A stretch of 64,000 nt of DNA. Source: Gonocerus acuteangulatus. Taxonomy: Eukaryota; Arthropoda; Insecta; Hemiptera; Coreidae. Position 1 is the stretch's first letter. Each line of letters begins with the position of its first letter. The notes below the pieces were generated by a model that had not been told where the DNA came from, did not search any database, and saw nothing but the letters and a program-made list of their open reading frames with translations. The stretch spans positions 31,089,399 to 31,153,398 of the forward strand of contig OX328123.1 in the NCBI GenBank assembly GCA_946811695.1. Direction: 5' to 3'. The position numbers were made by a program, and so were the translations under genes. Shown here in pieces: positions 46,666-60,557 of this stretch.

Positions 46666-48777
46666 GTCCCTTTTAATTGTAAACTGGATAAATTGATGTT
46701 TGTTTTCAACTATTCTTTATTATTCTGTTTTAAAACTCTTTGTTTCCCCAGAAAGTAGATATCAGGAACCAGGGATAGTATTATCGTGAATATTCCATAT
46801 TTTCTTGAAGAAATTCTTCTCTATAAACTAACGTGCCCCATTTTGCAGTAATAGAGGCTGTTGACGCCCCGTAACGGCTTTGTCCTGGAACCGACACTTG
46901 CTCCTAAAAATGTTAACATAATTTGTATCTTCACTTTAGGAGGAAGGTTTTGTCTCAATATTGCATCAATTTATGAATTGTCAGAGCCAGATGGGGCAAA
47001 GATAATTAAATTATTCTACTATCACACTCAACAATTTTTAAATCACTTCCCTAAAAGCTTTTCTTCGTATATCCTTGAGTTGTGAAAGGGTAATTCCCAG
47101 GTAACATATTTTATTGCCTGGGTAATATATCCTTTAGACAGAAAAAATATTCAGGTATATGAAAAATCCCTTTGTACATTATTAGCCTTTTCTTTGTTTT
47201 TGGAACTTCACATCACAGGTCTATAATCTGTTTGAGATATTGTCTCTCTCATCACATGTGCACCGTGCCCCATAATCCGCCTCTCCTCAGTAACTAAAGG
47301 TTAAAAATATTATTTGTAAAAAATATTTATTTACTTTTAAGTATGTTCCGTCAAACATTTTACCGATTTTTATATTTTTCACTAGTAAAAAATATCTGTC
47401 GACAGTCACCATCTGGAAATCTTGAAGAAAAGTGAGATTTAGGCGCCATTATGAACCGAAAACTTACGGTAGGGGAAATTATTCACTCGGCCTCTTCGAC
47501 TTCTGCTCGGAAAGCTCTATTATTAACAATCAACATTTTTTTTTCATTTTGAGTATCTTGTTTTAGTAGAAAATTCATTTTACTGCTAAAATCACTTATA
47601 AAAACAACAAGGAATAAAACACTGAGGAAAACAAACGCGAAGAACTGTTCAAAGCAAAGAAACCAACACATAAAACATGTTAGTTCTATGGAATTTACGG
47701 AAAAAAAACTTTATTATAAGCATACCTCCAACCTCTCTAGTTTTTTTTTTTTAAATCTTGCTGGTTAAGGAAGGCTTAATGATTTTTAACCCTACAAAAT
47801 GTTTTTCATTATTTTGTGGAATCCTAACTTCAGTACTTTATTCCTTCAAAATTATGGTTAAAATAATGCTGATACCTTAATAACCTCAAAATTAGAGTAA
47901 TGCTAGTTCAATTACATAATCATAACAGATAAGCCGATAATAGATTTAGATATTTTCAAATTTCTTTAAATATCCTTAAAAATTACTAAATTTGTGCCAA
48001 TATTTTCATCTGTGATATAGAAAATAATTGAATTAAATTTATTAGTTTTACTGCTCATTTTTATTTACTTCCTTATCTGGGTGTTGTACTTATTTTTTCA
48101 TACTTATTTTTTATACACTTGATAAGTACACGTTTAGTGGATCAAACAGATGGCTATGCCAAATGTGTTTTTAAGAAATGTGATTCGTAGATATTAACAC
48201 CAATCTATAGTGATTGGTGTCCACTGAATTATGTTATTATGTATATTAGGTTATTTTGAAAAAAATATAAATTTTAGAAACTTCTCTTACTACTTCAATT
48301 GTATTCATTCAAAATGAATTTTATTTATGAAAGCACTTTTTAATTTGTATGTGTTATGTCCCTGTTATTAATATATTGCGTTATTCATGTAAAAACCTTT
48401 CGTGTAAGCCAAAGTTTAGGGGTAAGAATTAGCTTGAAATGGAATTATTCTCTTGTTATTGTCTAAATAAAAAATAAAAAAAACATATAATCAAAACTAA
48501 GATAAATACAAAATGAAAATAAAATTATATAATATAGGACATGTTTATAAATTGACAGATGTTCCTTGTTATGGTTTATTTTTAGTATAAATCTAAATCT
48601 ATTGCAGATCAATTGACATGAATATTTATTAAGAGAATAATCAGTGCATTCTGATTTTATATCTATAGACGCTAAACAAAGTAATACATTTTAAGATTAG
48701 TTTATTCTTTCAAAATCACAACATTTAATAATCTGAGTCTATCCGTTACTATTTTGTTGTGTATACTAAAGCAGTAC
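46666..48777. other. Intergenic, AT-rich; nothing identified
   Basis: Downstream of PHAF1. No exon chain, repeat ends or RNA gene were recognised. Short open frames here look random. Confidence 0.4.
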
Positions 48778-49482
48778 TGGGCCATTCCATGCCAAATCAT
48801 CCAGGGGTGGGCACCCAAGTTTGTCAGATTTTGATGAGACTTGGAAAGTATGTTCTGGTTATGGACGTGAGTACAAGTACCAAATTGTTGTCATGTTCAT
48901 TGGTTTCTGAAATGCATTTTTTAAAAACATGAAAAATGTCATCGATTGTACATTAGCAACAATCCATACTTTACAGTTTTTTCTATAAAAAAGTTAATTT
49001 TAATGATTGTTAGTTCATTTCTTTTTTAATTTGTTCAGGTTTAAATTGTGAATGGAAATATGTTGCTAGATGTAAGATTTAGAGGGATTGAGCAAGTTTA
49101 AAAAATGCTACAAATTGGTATAATTAGTGGGCTTTTGAGTTTTAAATAAGTTACAGTTGATCAAAGTTATATTTTTAAAAAGTACTAAAATCAGCTATTC
49201 GGCTGTCTCTGTTAATTCTAAATACCCCAATAATATATAGAAAAGTAGTTCTACAATATTTTAATGGCTCAATGAAGTTATTAAATAAAGTAAAATAAAA
49301 AAAGAAAATTCTGTTAATTTAACAGTTTAAGTTTTATTTAGGAGACCCGAAGGCTGAGAGTGTTAAGGCATGAGCAATTAACACTCCATGCCAAGGGTCG
49401 TGGGTTTGATTTCCATTATCCTGGCTAGAAAAGGGTGGGGACCTATAGATAACCTGTCCTAAAATTCTGAGTTAATTATAAT

Positions 49483-49519
<37 letters not shown>

Positions 49520-49740
49520 TTTTATTTAAAAAAAAAAGATAGATACAAATGCCCATAAAATTTATTAATATTGTAGTGGTCTGGTTTGTAAGATATCCTT
49601 CTTTTAGCATAAAATTTTGTACATATACTCATGTCCATAACTATAACATACCTCACCAAGTTTCATCGAAATCTGACAACCTTGAGTGTGAAAATGCAGT
49701 TTGGCTGCATGATTTCACATGGAATGTCCCCACTTCCTGA
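48778..49740. mobile_element. Long-TIR element, unclassified
   Basis: TGGGCCATTCCATGCCAAAT at 48778 and TGTCAGATTTTGATGAGACT, GGTTATGGACGTGAGTA are inverted at 49600-49740. The TIRs are ~110 bp and ~80% similar by eye. No duplication or transposase was read. A SINE-B copy lies inside. Confidence 0.7.
49343..49490 (+). repeat. SINE-B copy inside the TIR element
   Basis: GTTAAGGCATGAGC, GGTCGTGGGTTTGATTTCC (B box region), AGAAAAGGGTGGGGACC and CTGTCCTAAAATTC. The middle GGTGGCTTTTC block is deleted; a T-run follows. Confidence 0.8.
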
Positions 49741-50166
49741 TTAATTATTTTATATGTTACACTGATTTTATAGTTGTATACAATATTTTATTCCATATTT
49801 AAATTATAATTTTGTTATTTTATCAATCTTATTTATAAATATTTTTGCTGTTGTCTGTATCAGAAAGCAATGCCTCTTAACAATGGATTTTAGATAATAT
49901 GATTGTGCATGGTAATATCATATGACTTAGGGCCTTGCTTCAAGAGGTAAATCAATTTGTTTACAATATAAAGTTAGAATTTATTGTTTTTTTCTCCCAG
50001 CATTATTCATGTCTTGTTCTGTATGGTTTTGCCTTAGTATATGATAGATCATTTTTTTCAGTGTGTTCAATTATTTATGTATTTAATAACTTATAGCTTT
50101 TTTATTTATTAATGTATTGTTTCACTTGTTCACTCACTCCTAAAAAAAAACTATTTAAAAAAACTA

Positions 50167-50270
50167 AGAAGAATCTGAACAAAATTAGTATTAGTGACAG
50201 AAATTATTTTAATTGGAGCAATACAAATCATTTCTGTCACCAACACTAATTTTTTTTAGATTCTTCTTAA
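50167..50270. repeat. Short inverted repeat (~40-bp arms)
   Basis: AAGAAGAATCTGA and AGTATTAGTGACAGAAAT are inverted at ATTTCTGTCACCAACACTAA and AGATTCTTCTT, around a ~20-bp spacer. Confidence 0.8.
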
Positions 50271-52999
50271 CTTTAACTCCAATTTTCTCAGTTTGTTCTA
50301 ATTGTTGATTAGTCACATTTGACATTGAGCCCATCAATTCATTTTCATCATTTAAGAATTACAGTGTGCTGATGTTCAGCGATTTATTTACAACTGCTAT
50401 TAGACGTCTTAACTATCTAACCATTAGATATTAGTAAACACCACTTAAATCCTCAACGTCATTGTCATGGATTAGGGGTTTTATCTTTGGTTGAAATAAA
50501 AAACAACAACACAGCCAGTATATTTTATTAATTTCATCACACAATTACTTTAAAATTGTTTAAATTATTGAGAAAATCATTTGACTATTGAATTGTTGGT
50601 GGAATTGTAGATATGCTCATATATTGATTTCCTTAAATGGACAAGGATTAAATTACTTATGTTTTACTTACAAAACTAGTCATTCTGTTAATGTATTGAT
50701 TTTTATTTGTAAAATCAATTGTTATTCTTGTCTGAGATGATTGTATTTTTTATCAAAGAGGTTATATATTTTTATTTTTTATTATTTGTTTTATGGTATA
50801 TCAACTGTTGGGTTATTAGCTCTAGTTTATCTACTGGTTACCTACCTTTTATAACGCCAACGGTATGTGGTCTTATCAGGACCATCCATCCAAGAATTAA
50901 CCATGCATAACATTAGTGTATCCAACATGTTATGGCCATTTGAAAAATTGCTTATTACAAATATTTTTGAATTTCCAATATCAGTCCCGAGTCTTCAAGC
51001 CTTAGCAGGATGTACTTTCCTGGTAGCAAGCTCCACCTCTAAATATTCAGCTTTTTCAACTCTAGTTATAAAGTAGATTCTTACTGCTAATAAAGTGTAG
51101 CCTTTGTGGAATATGCTACATACAAGTGATGGGCATTCCATTAAATCAAATAAACTTTTAACTCATCAGATCTTAAATTTAGCTTTGTATTTTGAAGTAC
51201 AGGGCTCTCATGTTCAGCATTTTGGTCTGAGTCCTCATTTAAAATAAAGACCCTCAGTTTTAAAAAATAAAATCATTGGCCATAATTCATATAATAAACA
51301 AATCAATTTATAAAATCTACAATTATAGGTTCTTGATAAACAGCAAATATTAAAGCATCTGAAGTATTTTTTTAACAATGTGGTATGAAGAATGTTATTT
51401 AATATAACGGGAGGTGTCATCATTATTATTTTGTTGATATTAATAATAATATTAAATTAATTTACGACAAATATGTAAAGAATATTTTAGTATTAAAAAT
51501 GAATGAAAAAAAATTTGAAGTTGGACTTTGCCCATGTGCCATAGTAATACTGCGAAATTCAGCAGTAAAACACATATTAGAAACAAAATCATGGAGAACT
51601 TCATCCCTTAAGGCAGACGTCTAAATTCCTTATATCTAGACTAGATGCTCACTGCTGCCAACATACTTCCCTGAAATTTCCCCCCTGTCTGTCAGAAACA
51701 TTATACACACCAGGGATTAAGCATATTTTTTTTTTTTTTTTTTTTTTTTAATACAATGTTTTCAACTATCGCTTTTTAATTAAATTTAAATGTTTACACC
51801 CAAATGTTATAAACAAAATGCTCCTAAATGCTTCTATAAACTCCTTTGTATAGAGACATTATGAAATTCTATGAATGAAGATTGTTGTAAAAATTAATCA
51901 TGAATTTATTTTAAAAAAAGATTTGGGTGAGACATTAAAAAGAACCTCGGAGAAAAAAACATTTCCTTTATATTTACACACACATGTATATTTGTTTATA
52001 TATACATTGAAACATTATGAAGCAACATATGTGTTCGAATTTCTTAAGTGGAGTTATGACAAGACCAAGTTATATTTTATTAATTTAGAGGACTAGTTTA
52101 TTTAATATTAACCCCAATTATTAATATATTAAATTTTTATTATCAGAGGTTACATAGAGTAAATTATTGTCTAATTAGATTATTAGTTTCTACATGAAAT
52201 GTGTTAATGAAATTATTTTAATTTGTACGTCACTTACCTTAAAATCTCTTTCTTGCTGGACTAACCTATACAAAGAAGTTTAGTGCCCGCCATCCCAGAG
52301 AGGTATTTCATGACGAACTGAAATATTTTCATTTTTGTATGATGAAAAATAGTGTTAAATATTAAATTATTTTAGATTTCAGATCATCGCTAAAACAGAA
52401 AATTACATTTTCTGTATTGATTGAATGTGCTTTAGAAAAAAACAAAAATCAATTTGCTTTGTTTAAATATGCTATTACATCCTTGGTTTTATTATGACAG
52501 AAGATATCTGTGTGTAATGATTGGTCAATATATCATTTATTTGCGATGATTTTGATCTCTTTGAAGATCTCTTCAAATCATTTATTCTCTGTATTACATT
52601 AATACATGCACATACACCATTGTAAATTGTAATTCAATTAAAAGTTAATTGGTTTAAATATAGTACGACGCTCATATCGAAGTAATCATAGAAAATTTGT
52701 TTCGTTTAGATTAGTTACATTTTGTTTCTTGGCTTTCACTTCCACTTGTTGCCAATTTTTCTTAATGATTGTATAATTTTTGTTCCTATTTTTATAAATC
52801 AATAAGTGGAATTCTATTTATTTATTTTTTAAATTGTATCTTGTTTCAGAAATCAGGGTGTTGAGATTTATAAGTATGCTAGTTAATTTTCATGAAGTGA
52901 ATTCTTGTAACAAATACTGACAAGAGGGAAAAAATTGAGCCTTCTTGTCTGGTGGATTAATCTTTAGAAGGACTGAGAGTTAAATATCATCTTTAAAAT

Positions 53000-53043
<44 letters not shown>

Positions 53044-53112
53044 TGGTGCTAATGATCCTGGAAATAGATGCACCAAAAAAAATAATTATTTTTTATCATT
53101 ATATCATCTCGA

Positions 53113-53146
<34 letters not shown>

Positions 53147-56100
53147 TCATTAGTTGCATGATGTTTTCTTATTTAGAATATTTTGGTGACTAAAATATTT
53201 TTAAAGAAAAAATGTGGGAAGAACAGGCGAAAAAAAAAAAAAAAATTGCGCTCAGGAAGTTTACTTTACCCCAGGGTTAAGAATCGCTTTGAGCAAGAAT
53301 AGTATCATAGTGCTTCAGATAGATAAAATAAAATAAAATTTGCTGGAATGAGTAATTAACGTGGTTTCTAGATGTAGAATCGTTCTGTATTATTAACTCT
53401 TGAGAATGCTGTGTTTCCAAGCTCACATTGAACAGTTCGTACAAGGATAGGCATATCAAATTAAAACTGGCAGACAATCCATTTTAATTATATTGTTTAT
53501 TTCTTTAATAAAAAAATATTGGCAGATCTCATATCCATTGAAGTGGTTAGGGAAAGTCAATTTGGAAAAAAAAAAATTATTCCGCAAATATGCAATTATA
53601 ACAGAATTATTTATTTTATGGAAAGGAAAATTTTATTGTTAAAAAAAGAAAAAAAAAAGACTAAAATAAGTATTGAAAAAAAAATCAACAACAAAAAGCA
53701 CCATAAAGTAAAAAAAAAACAAAACAAAAAAAAAACAATAACAAATAAACAAAATTAAAAAAAATATATAATTTTATTTAAAATGCTAAAAAAAAAAAGT
53801 GTTTTAATGTGATTTTTTTTGTTTTATCTTTTAACACTAATTTGCTTAAATGATTTTTTTTTTGTATAATTTAAAAAAAAAAAAAAAAATCATAAGCAAT
53901 ACAAAACCTATTTAGGGTTTTCAATTAGAAGTAAAGGGTTTAGCTAAATTTTCAAATTAGGTTTTATTTTAAAAAACCTGGGATTTTTGCTAGTAATTTC
54001 CTATGATTTATGTTTTCTTTATTTATCCGTTCACAATGGTTAGGTTCTAAACCTGAAAAGGCAGAAGAAATTATTGCATTAGGAAAATTATTTTCTACTG
54101 TTTGATGATTTTATTTTTTTTAAAAGGCCTAGGGTCAAAAGGGAACACAAAGGAGAAAAGAGGATGCTAAGCTATCCTCAGCCTTCTTTTCAGAACAGAC
54201 GTTCTAGGACAAAACAGTCCAGAAACTAGCCTTAAACAAATATATTATTTAATTTCATTTCTTTAAAAAAAGAAAATACATTTAATATTCTTTCGAATTA
54301 AGTAATTTCTTTGTTTAAAATCTCAAAATCTAATCATTTTTCCTTATCTTGATGTATGTCTGTATATATTACAATAGTTCATGTTATGAAATTTTATTAT
54401 AATTTTTTTTGTGACAAAATAATATGTTTTCCCTGATATTATTGTTTATTGTTTTATGAAATGACTCTGTTAATCTGTATGCAATGTATTAATTTATTTT
54501 AATTACAATAAAGCTAATATTATGTACTTTCTATTTGTCAACCATATTCCATCCGAGTGGGAATTTTACTGAACTCAATATTACTTACTATGTTTCCTCT
54601 CTCTTTCTGGAAAGGCAAGATGCTTTTTTGAACATCAAGATAAAAAAATAAATAATAAAAACAGAATTTTTGATCATTTCTGTGTTTTATGCACATACGG
54701 TGATTATAATGAAATCACTGCATAGGTTACTTAGAAGGCAGATGGTGGAGAAATAATAAAATACCATAATCACTGGGTAGTTAGATCTTTTTTCCTGTTG
54801 CTTTCTACTGTAATAAGATTTAAACCATTCAGATTTATTATTCTGAGTATTTTTATAAGGTTATCAGGAAGAAATTCAGCTCCCTTGACTACGTTCAAGC
54901 TGCATTTCTATTCTCTGTAATAATGATCAATTTAACAGACGCTTCTCAATCATTCAGGATGTCTTAAGGGAATATTAATGATAACTGCATTTTGAAAAAT
55001 GTATATTATAACATTTTGTAATTTATATTTTTATATTATTTAATATACAATATTATTATAAGATTTTTAACTATAAACTAAAATTGAAAACCAAAAAAAA
55101 TCCTTTCTCTTTTCTTGCGCTTTATTGTCTCTCTCCCATTTTCTGTTCTCTTGTAAGAACTCATGGTTAAAGTTAAAATAGAACTTCATTATATCTTAAA
55201 ATATAAAATCACTTAAAGGATATGTAAGTTTACTTATAAGCCAATCGCTACAAAAAGGAAAACAAAATTTATATCCTCAATCAAAAGTACATTGTTTTAG
55301 ACTATTTTTAAAACTACAATTTACAAAGAGTTCTCACATTGTGTTTGATGAAATTACTAAATCAATTTTAAGGACTTGGTCTCATGATATTCGAATACCC
55401 TGAATAGTTTACAGTGTTCACATGATAATAGTTACACACAATTACATAGATAAAATTGGGCTAAAGGAAGTTTTTAGTATTTTTCTACCAGAAACTATTT
55501 TCCTGACCTACTTGTGTCTAAAGGTAGAAAATATATTTGTATGTTTGTATGCTTACAAGATATCAAACTTGTTCATAGACATTGTAATGCAGTCGTACAT
55601 ATTAAGCAAGAAGCTATATAGATCTTGAAAGAACATTCGTAAAACGTGAACTCTATGTTCAGTGAAGCTTGATATGGGTGCTTGTTTGTACTTAACATTC
55701 GGTCAAACAACATCAATGCATTAACATGCCCAGTTTGGCTCACTGTTCACTTATAAAAGAGCTATCAATGAAAAACATTCGTATAATACTTCCACCAAAA
55801 ACAGATTGAACAATTCTGAAAAACGTTGTGCCATACAATATTGTTATCTCTAAGCCAAGTGACTTAGTTAGTGATTCTACAAGAAGATTCTAAGACATTT
55901 CTGCTGTTGAAAGCATTTGAAAGTTCAAAGGCCGGGTCAGGCTTTCATTCTCACATAACATTTACATCAATTCAAGTCCTGTTATTTGTACAGAAGTCAC
56001 ATAAGAATCACTCACCATCAGATTGAAGTACTCGAAACTTCATATCTGAAATGCATTATGTTTAACCTACTTCTTAAGGATTATATGAAGAGTGATTATT

Positions 56101-56735
56101 AATTGAAGGGATTAGTGCCAAAGGTGACAAACCTACAATTAGAACAAACTGGGAAAAGTGGAGTTAAAGTTAGGAAGAATCACAAGATGAAAATGATGTA
56201 GTACCTGTGATATTGATTAGTGATTTCCTGTCTTCAACAATTGATTGAAATTGAAAGGAGATTAAGATTAAAGTTGAAATCATTATTCCCGAGACTTAAT
56301 ATTATCCTCTAATTTACTATAAATTTTTCCTACACTCCTAGTGCATTTTCAATAGAATCTAACTGTCTGTATGCAAATTCTAATCTGAAGGAAGACACTG
56401 TCATAGCAATAGTAATGAATCTTAATACCACCTTTTGTTGTTCAATTGCCATCATTTTTTTAAGTTTTATAATGTTCAACTTCTTCGTTGCGCTAAAATT
56501 TGATGGTAACAAAATGAGCATCATGGCTTTTTATATTATAAATGTAATTCAAATAGTTTCATCAAAAGCAAAAGAAAAAATACAGCCTTTCTGAGGCATA
56601 ATGTAGTACATATAATCAATGCTCAGATATTGAAAATGAATAACTGGTTGTCATAAAATTTGGAAGTTTCTTTGGAGAAATTATTCAAATTTTAGTAACG
56701 GAATTAAAATAATTTGAGGATTAAGAACTTTGTCT

Positions 56736-56768
<33 letters not shown>

Positions 56769-57690
56769 ATGTTTTTATGTAGATATAATACATTGTTAAA
56801 TAGACAAACATTGGTCTCCAATTTATATTCGTTTATTGGTTCTAAGTTACAAACCCATAACCATTATGAGTAAACTGAATGTATGATTAAATGTAATTTA
56901 CAAATGTATGAGGTCTCCAATTTGTTTATCTTTTATATTTGCTTCTTAAGAGCAATTTTTATTTTAAATTATCATTTTCAATGATTGAAGTTTCAATGCT
57001 TCTTTCTTTTGTAAACCAGTTATATATATATCATTCATCATGTATTTATACGACTATGACTGACAATAGTCTCAATTAAGGAATAATAAATTCATACTTG
57101 TTTGTAATGTAAATATATAGTGGAAAAAAATATGCTTACTATTTTTTTAAAGAAATACATTATCCTTTAAAACTATAATTTTCATTAATAATGATTTTAA
57201 AATGACTAGTACAGATAAAAATATTATTTTAAATTTTGATTTCTTTAAAAAAAAAATAAAATAAAAAATATGGGGACCAATTGATCTATATTGGTAAATA
57301 AAAAAACCCCTTATGAAACAAGATCTTGTCATCCAGTTCAAAAAGAAAATTGTCTTTTTGCTTGTACCACAAACAAAACAGTAACAACAACAAAAATATA
57401 ATTTTAGCATTGTAAAATTTCTTTTTCTATCAGACCAATATCAAGCTTCATTTAAATTTCTGTTAATCTGATTCTACATTATCTTAATAAAAATATATGA
57501 TATTAAGTTAATTTACGTCTAATAACAGTTTCTAAGAGGCTTTATTCGAATAATTAATTTCTACGATAGGTAAGTTGAAAGATGAGTATGTGTTCCATTT
57601 TAATGGTAAATACAGAAAAATATAGAGGGTAAATAAATATTTCACAATCAACTTTACATTTTACAATTATGGAATTAATCACTTCTGAGA
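50271..57690. other. Intergenic AT-rich DNA with homopolymers; few features
   Basis: Long T or A runs at 51727-51749, 52999-53041, 53116-53145 and 56737-56766. 53640-53890 is extremely A-rich. 50275-50330 (minus) and 56125-56180 (plus) share a coding-like stretch with CAATTAGAACAAACT and GGAGTTAAAGTTA. I see no gene that I can support. Confidence 0.45.
53043..53085 (+). repeat. SINE-A-like 3' tail fragment
   Basis: TTGGTGCTAATGATCCTGG and ATAGATGCACC followed by an A-run resemble the SINE-A tail. Confidence 0.45.
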
Positions 57691-57691
57691 A

Positions 57692-57697
57692 TTTTAT
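57692..57697 (-). terminator. AATAAA next to the stop codon
   Basis: The minus strand reads AACTAAATAAAATTC, so an AATAAA hexamer immediately follows the stop. It may serve as polyadenylation signal but would leave a very short 3' UTR; other sites further on are possible. Confidence 0.3.
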
Positions 57698-57801
57698 TTA
57701 GTTGCTTTTCTTTTCATTCTCCTGTAGTCCAGAGTCTTGAAGAGTTGCCTCCTTCTTGCCTTTGAACCTGTGAGTCTCCTCTCTGCCGAGCATGTGATCG
57801 C
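57698..57801 (-). CDS. Terminal exon with TAA stop
   Basis: Acceptor CTGTCAATAG, completes Gly codon G|GC, then DHMLGREETHRFKGKKE and a TAA at 57698-57700. Confidence 0.75.
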
Positions 57802-60489
57802 CTATTGACAGGTTAGTCAACAAATTATATAATGTTACATTTAGTAAGTTTAATAAGTAAGGAAGTTAAATAAATAAATATGATAAAATCATATAGAAGA
57901 TTCAAGTGGGGGGGATCCAGCTATTGGCTAGCTGACCTTTTTCAGCAATGGGCTTGCTTAGAAAATTCCCAGCTCCACATGGAAGTTTAATAAGTCCAAG
58001 TGGTCTCCCCATGGTCTAGTGGCTAACACCTAGGAGATGGTGAGTTCGATTCCTACCGGTGGCAGGAATTTTCTCATCTCATGGCTCGTTGAGAAAATTC
58101 CTCGCTGCACCATGGATGTCGGTGCTAATGGCCCAAAAGTTGATGTGCCATGCTGATGTTAGTGCAGTTCTGTTCATAACCCTTGTGCCATTAGCAACGG
58201 AGTCAAAGTAGTTATTGGTAGGTTTTGATCTTTTGAGAAAAATATAAAATAGGATCTCAAAGAGAAGGACGATTTTAGGCGCCATAACAGGAAACTGACA
58301 GTAGCATATGTAGAAATGACTCCCCGCCCGGTTTTTTTAATGTTTGTTCTAGGAAAACTCTATTACCAATATGTTTCTCATTTCCCTATCAAAAATCACT
58401 TTGAGAAACTTTTTGGGTAGAACATTTAATCAGCTTTCAAATGGTCATATATTTCAAGACATTTAAGAAAATATACCAAGATCCCAAAACTTTTGATGTA
58501 TATAAATAAAATATTTTTTTCGAATACTTCCTTAACTCCAAACGTAACCAAAATTTCAATATCATAGCTTAGATGAATTTCAAACATTTAGGAAATATTT
58601 CATTTGAATCCAACGATTCTGAGTATACAAACAGAAAAGTTATAACCATTTTTCCGAAAAACGGTTAAAGATATCACCTTGAAAATGGTTTCATTCATTT
58701 GCATTCATTAGGGAACCTATAAAAAGTGTACCTGGAAGGCTATTAACAAAATGCCATAAGGCAACAATTTTTTCGTGTGAATGTCACCCTTAATCAGTGT
58801 AGACCTAGGTGGATTTTTCTGGTTAACAAACTTGACATTTTAAATTAGAAAATGTATTTTTTTATCAAATTTCATTAAAATCAGACCATTTTTGAGCCTG
58901 TGAGGGAGTGAACAGACAAATATTTATGTACATACGAATTTGAACCACCGTTATTTTCATGATCAATGGGTTCTAAAAGTTTCTCATCGGCACTTCCGGA
59001 TTGCCTAATACCTTATAAACAGTTTCTTCCCTATGGAGGGAGGGATTCCTCCTCCATAGGGGGGGGGGGATTCTTCCTTTTAGTATGGTTCCCCATACTA
59101 AAAGGTTGGTAACCTTCAGGTAGGCTGGTGCTGGTAGCCAAAGAAGCAGATTTATCTCTCTTTCAGTTTCTCTTGTCAGTTAGGATGTTTTTATTTTATA
59201 TTTATTAATTATTTTCTGTAACTCTGGTTGTTCCATTTGTATAAAAATGTGTGTGTGTATCCACACACACACTAATATGCAAAATAATTAATTATTATTG
59301 GCACTGACCTTGTTTGTGAGATACAGAGCCTGACGGGAGAAGGCCCAGACTTTCTCTGGCAACTCCTACAAGCTCAGGGTTCTGTGTGAGCACATCAGAC
59401 AACGAAGCAATCACCACATCTGAAAGTGGAATTACAATTAAATGTGAAAGTACTTTGTTATTTTTAATTGTTTAAGAATATAATTCAGTGAATTTGACAA
59501 CAGTGATAATAAAAAATTAAGCTTATTTTAGATTTGAACTAAAATAAAATCATAATTGAAATATATTTATTTATAGATTATATGTAATCATTTTGTTTGC
59601 TTTCAGAACTTAAATTGATAAATGAGTGAAATGTGAAGGAAATTGACAGAATATCACCTTCATGTTTCCTTGTTAGCTTCTTTCCTAAGGAAAGTAGCTT
59701 TTAAGGTTGCACTCATGAAAGAATTTTTGAAATATTTTTATAAATCTTCTTCAATCAATTATTAATTTGTCCGTGTAATTTTTACTTCCTAGCTAGTTTA
59801 AGTTTTAAACTTAAAATTTGTAGTGCTTAACTAATATAAAGATATCGTGAAAATAGGCAAAATCGCTCCATTAGGAAGGTGGGTTTACTCAAGAACTAAA
59901 TTATTTTTTTTAATAATAGAGGTAGCTGTTAACAACAAATATTATATTATTGTTACACAAGAAAACAAACTACTTAGCATTCAAAAGTAACAAGTGAAAT
60001 TTGTATTCAAAATATTTATTTTTGTTGACAGGTGGTTGAATAAAATTTAACAGAGGTAAACTTTTACGTTTATTTATTAAATAGTTTAAGCGAATTTTTT
60101 AGCAATTATGCGTGAACTAAAGAATTTGATTAGAGATGGAGCTCCTGCACAATGTACTTCTATTTGTATTTTTTAAAATTGTTTTAATATTTTTAAAAAA
60201 AGTGCTAGATCTCTCCTGTAGGGAGAAGAAAGGGGATATCTTGGGTTGTCCTAAAAGTTCTTAGGGAATTAAGGTTTATATTAATTCTTTCAACTAATAA
60301 TGAATAAAAAGGCTATTTTGTTTTAATATCTTTAATAAAAAAAAAAAAAAAAAAAAAAAGACTTTATATTCATTTTAAGTTGAAAAAATTAGAACAATAC
60401 CCCTAAATGTATATACTCTAATGTATATATGAGAGTATACTCTCAGTATGGATGTGGCTCTACCAGTGGAAGGTCTTCCATAGCTAAGG

Positions 60490-60557
<68 letters not shown>

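Noticed and set aside
53519..53758. 79-codon lysine-rich frame
   Set aside because: Product of an A-rich low-complexity tract.
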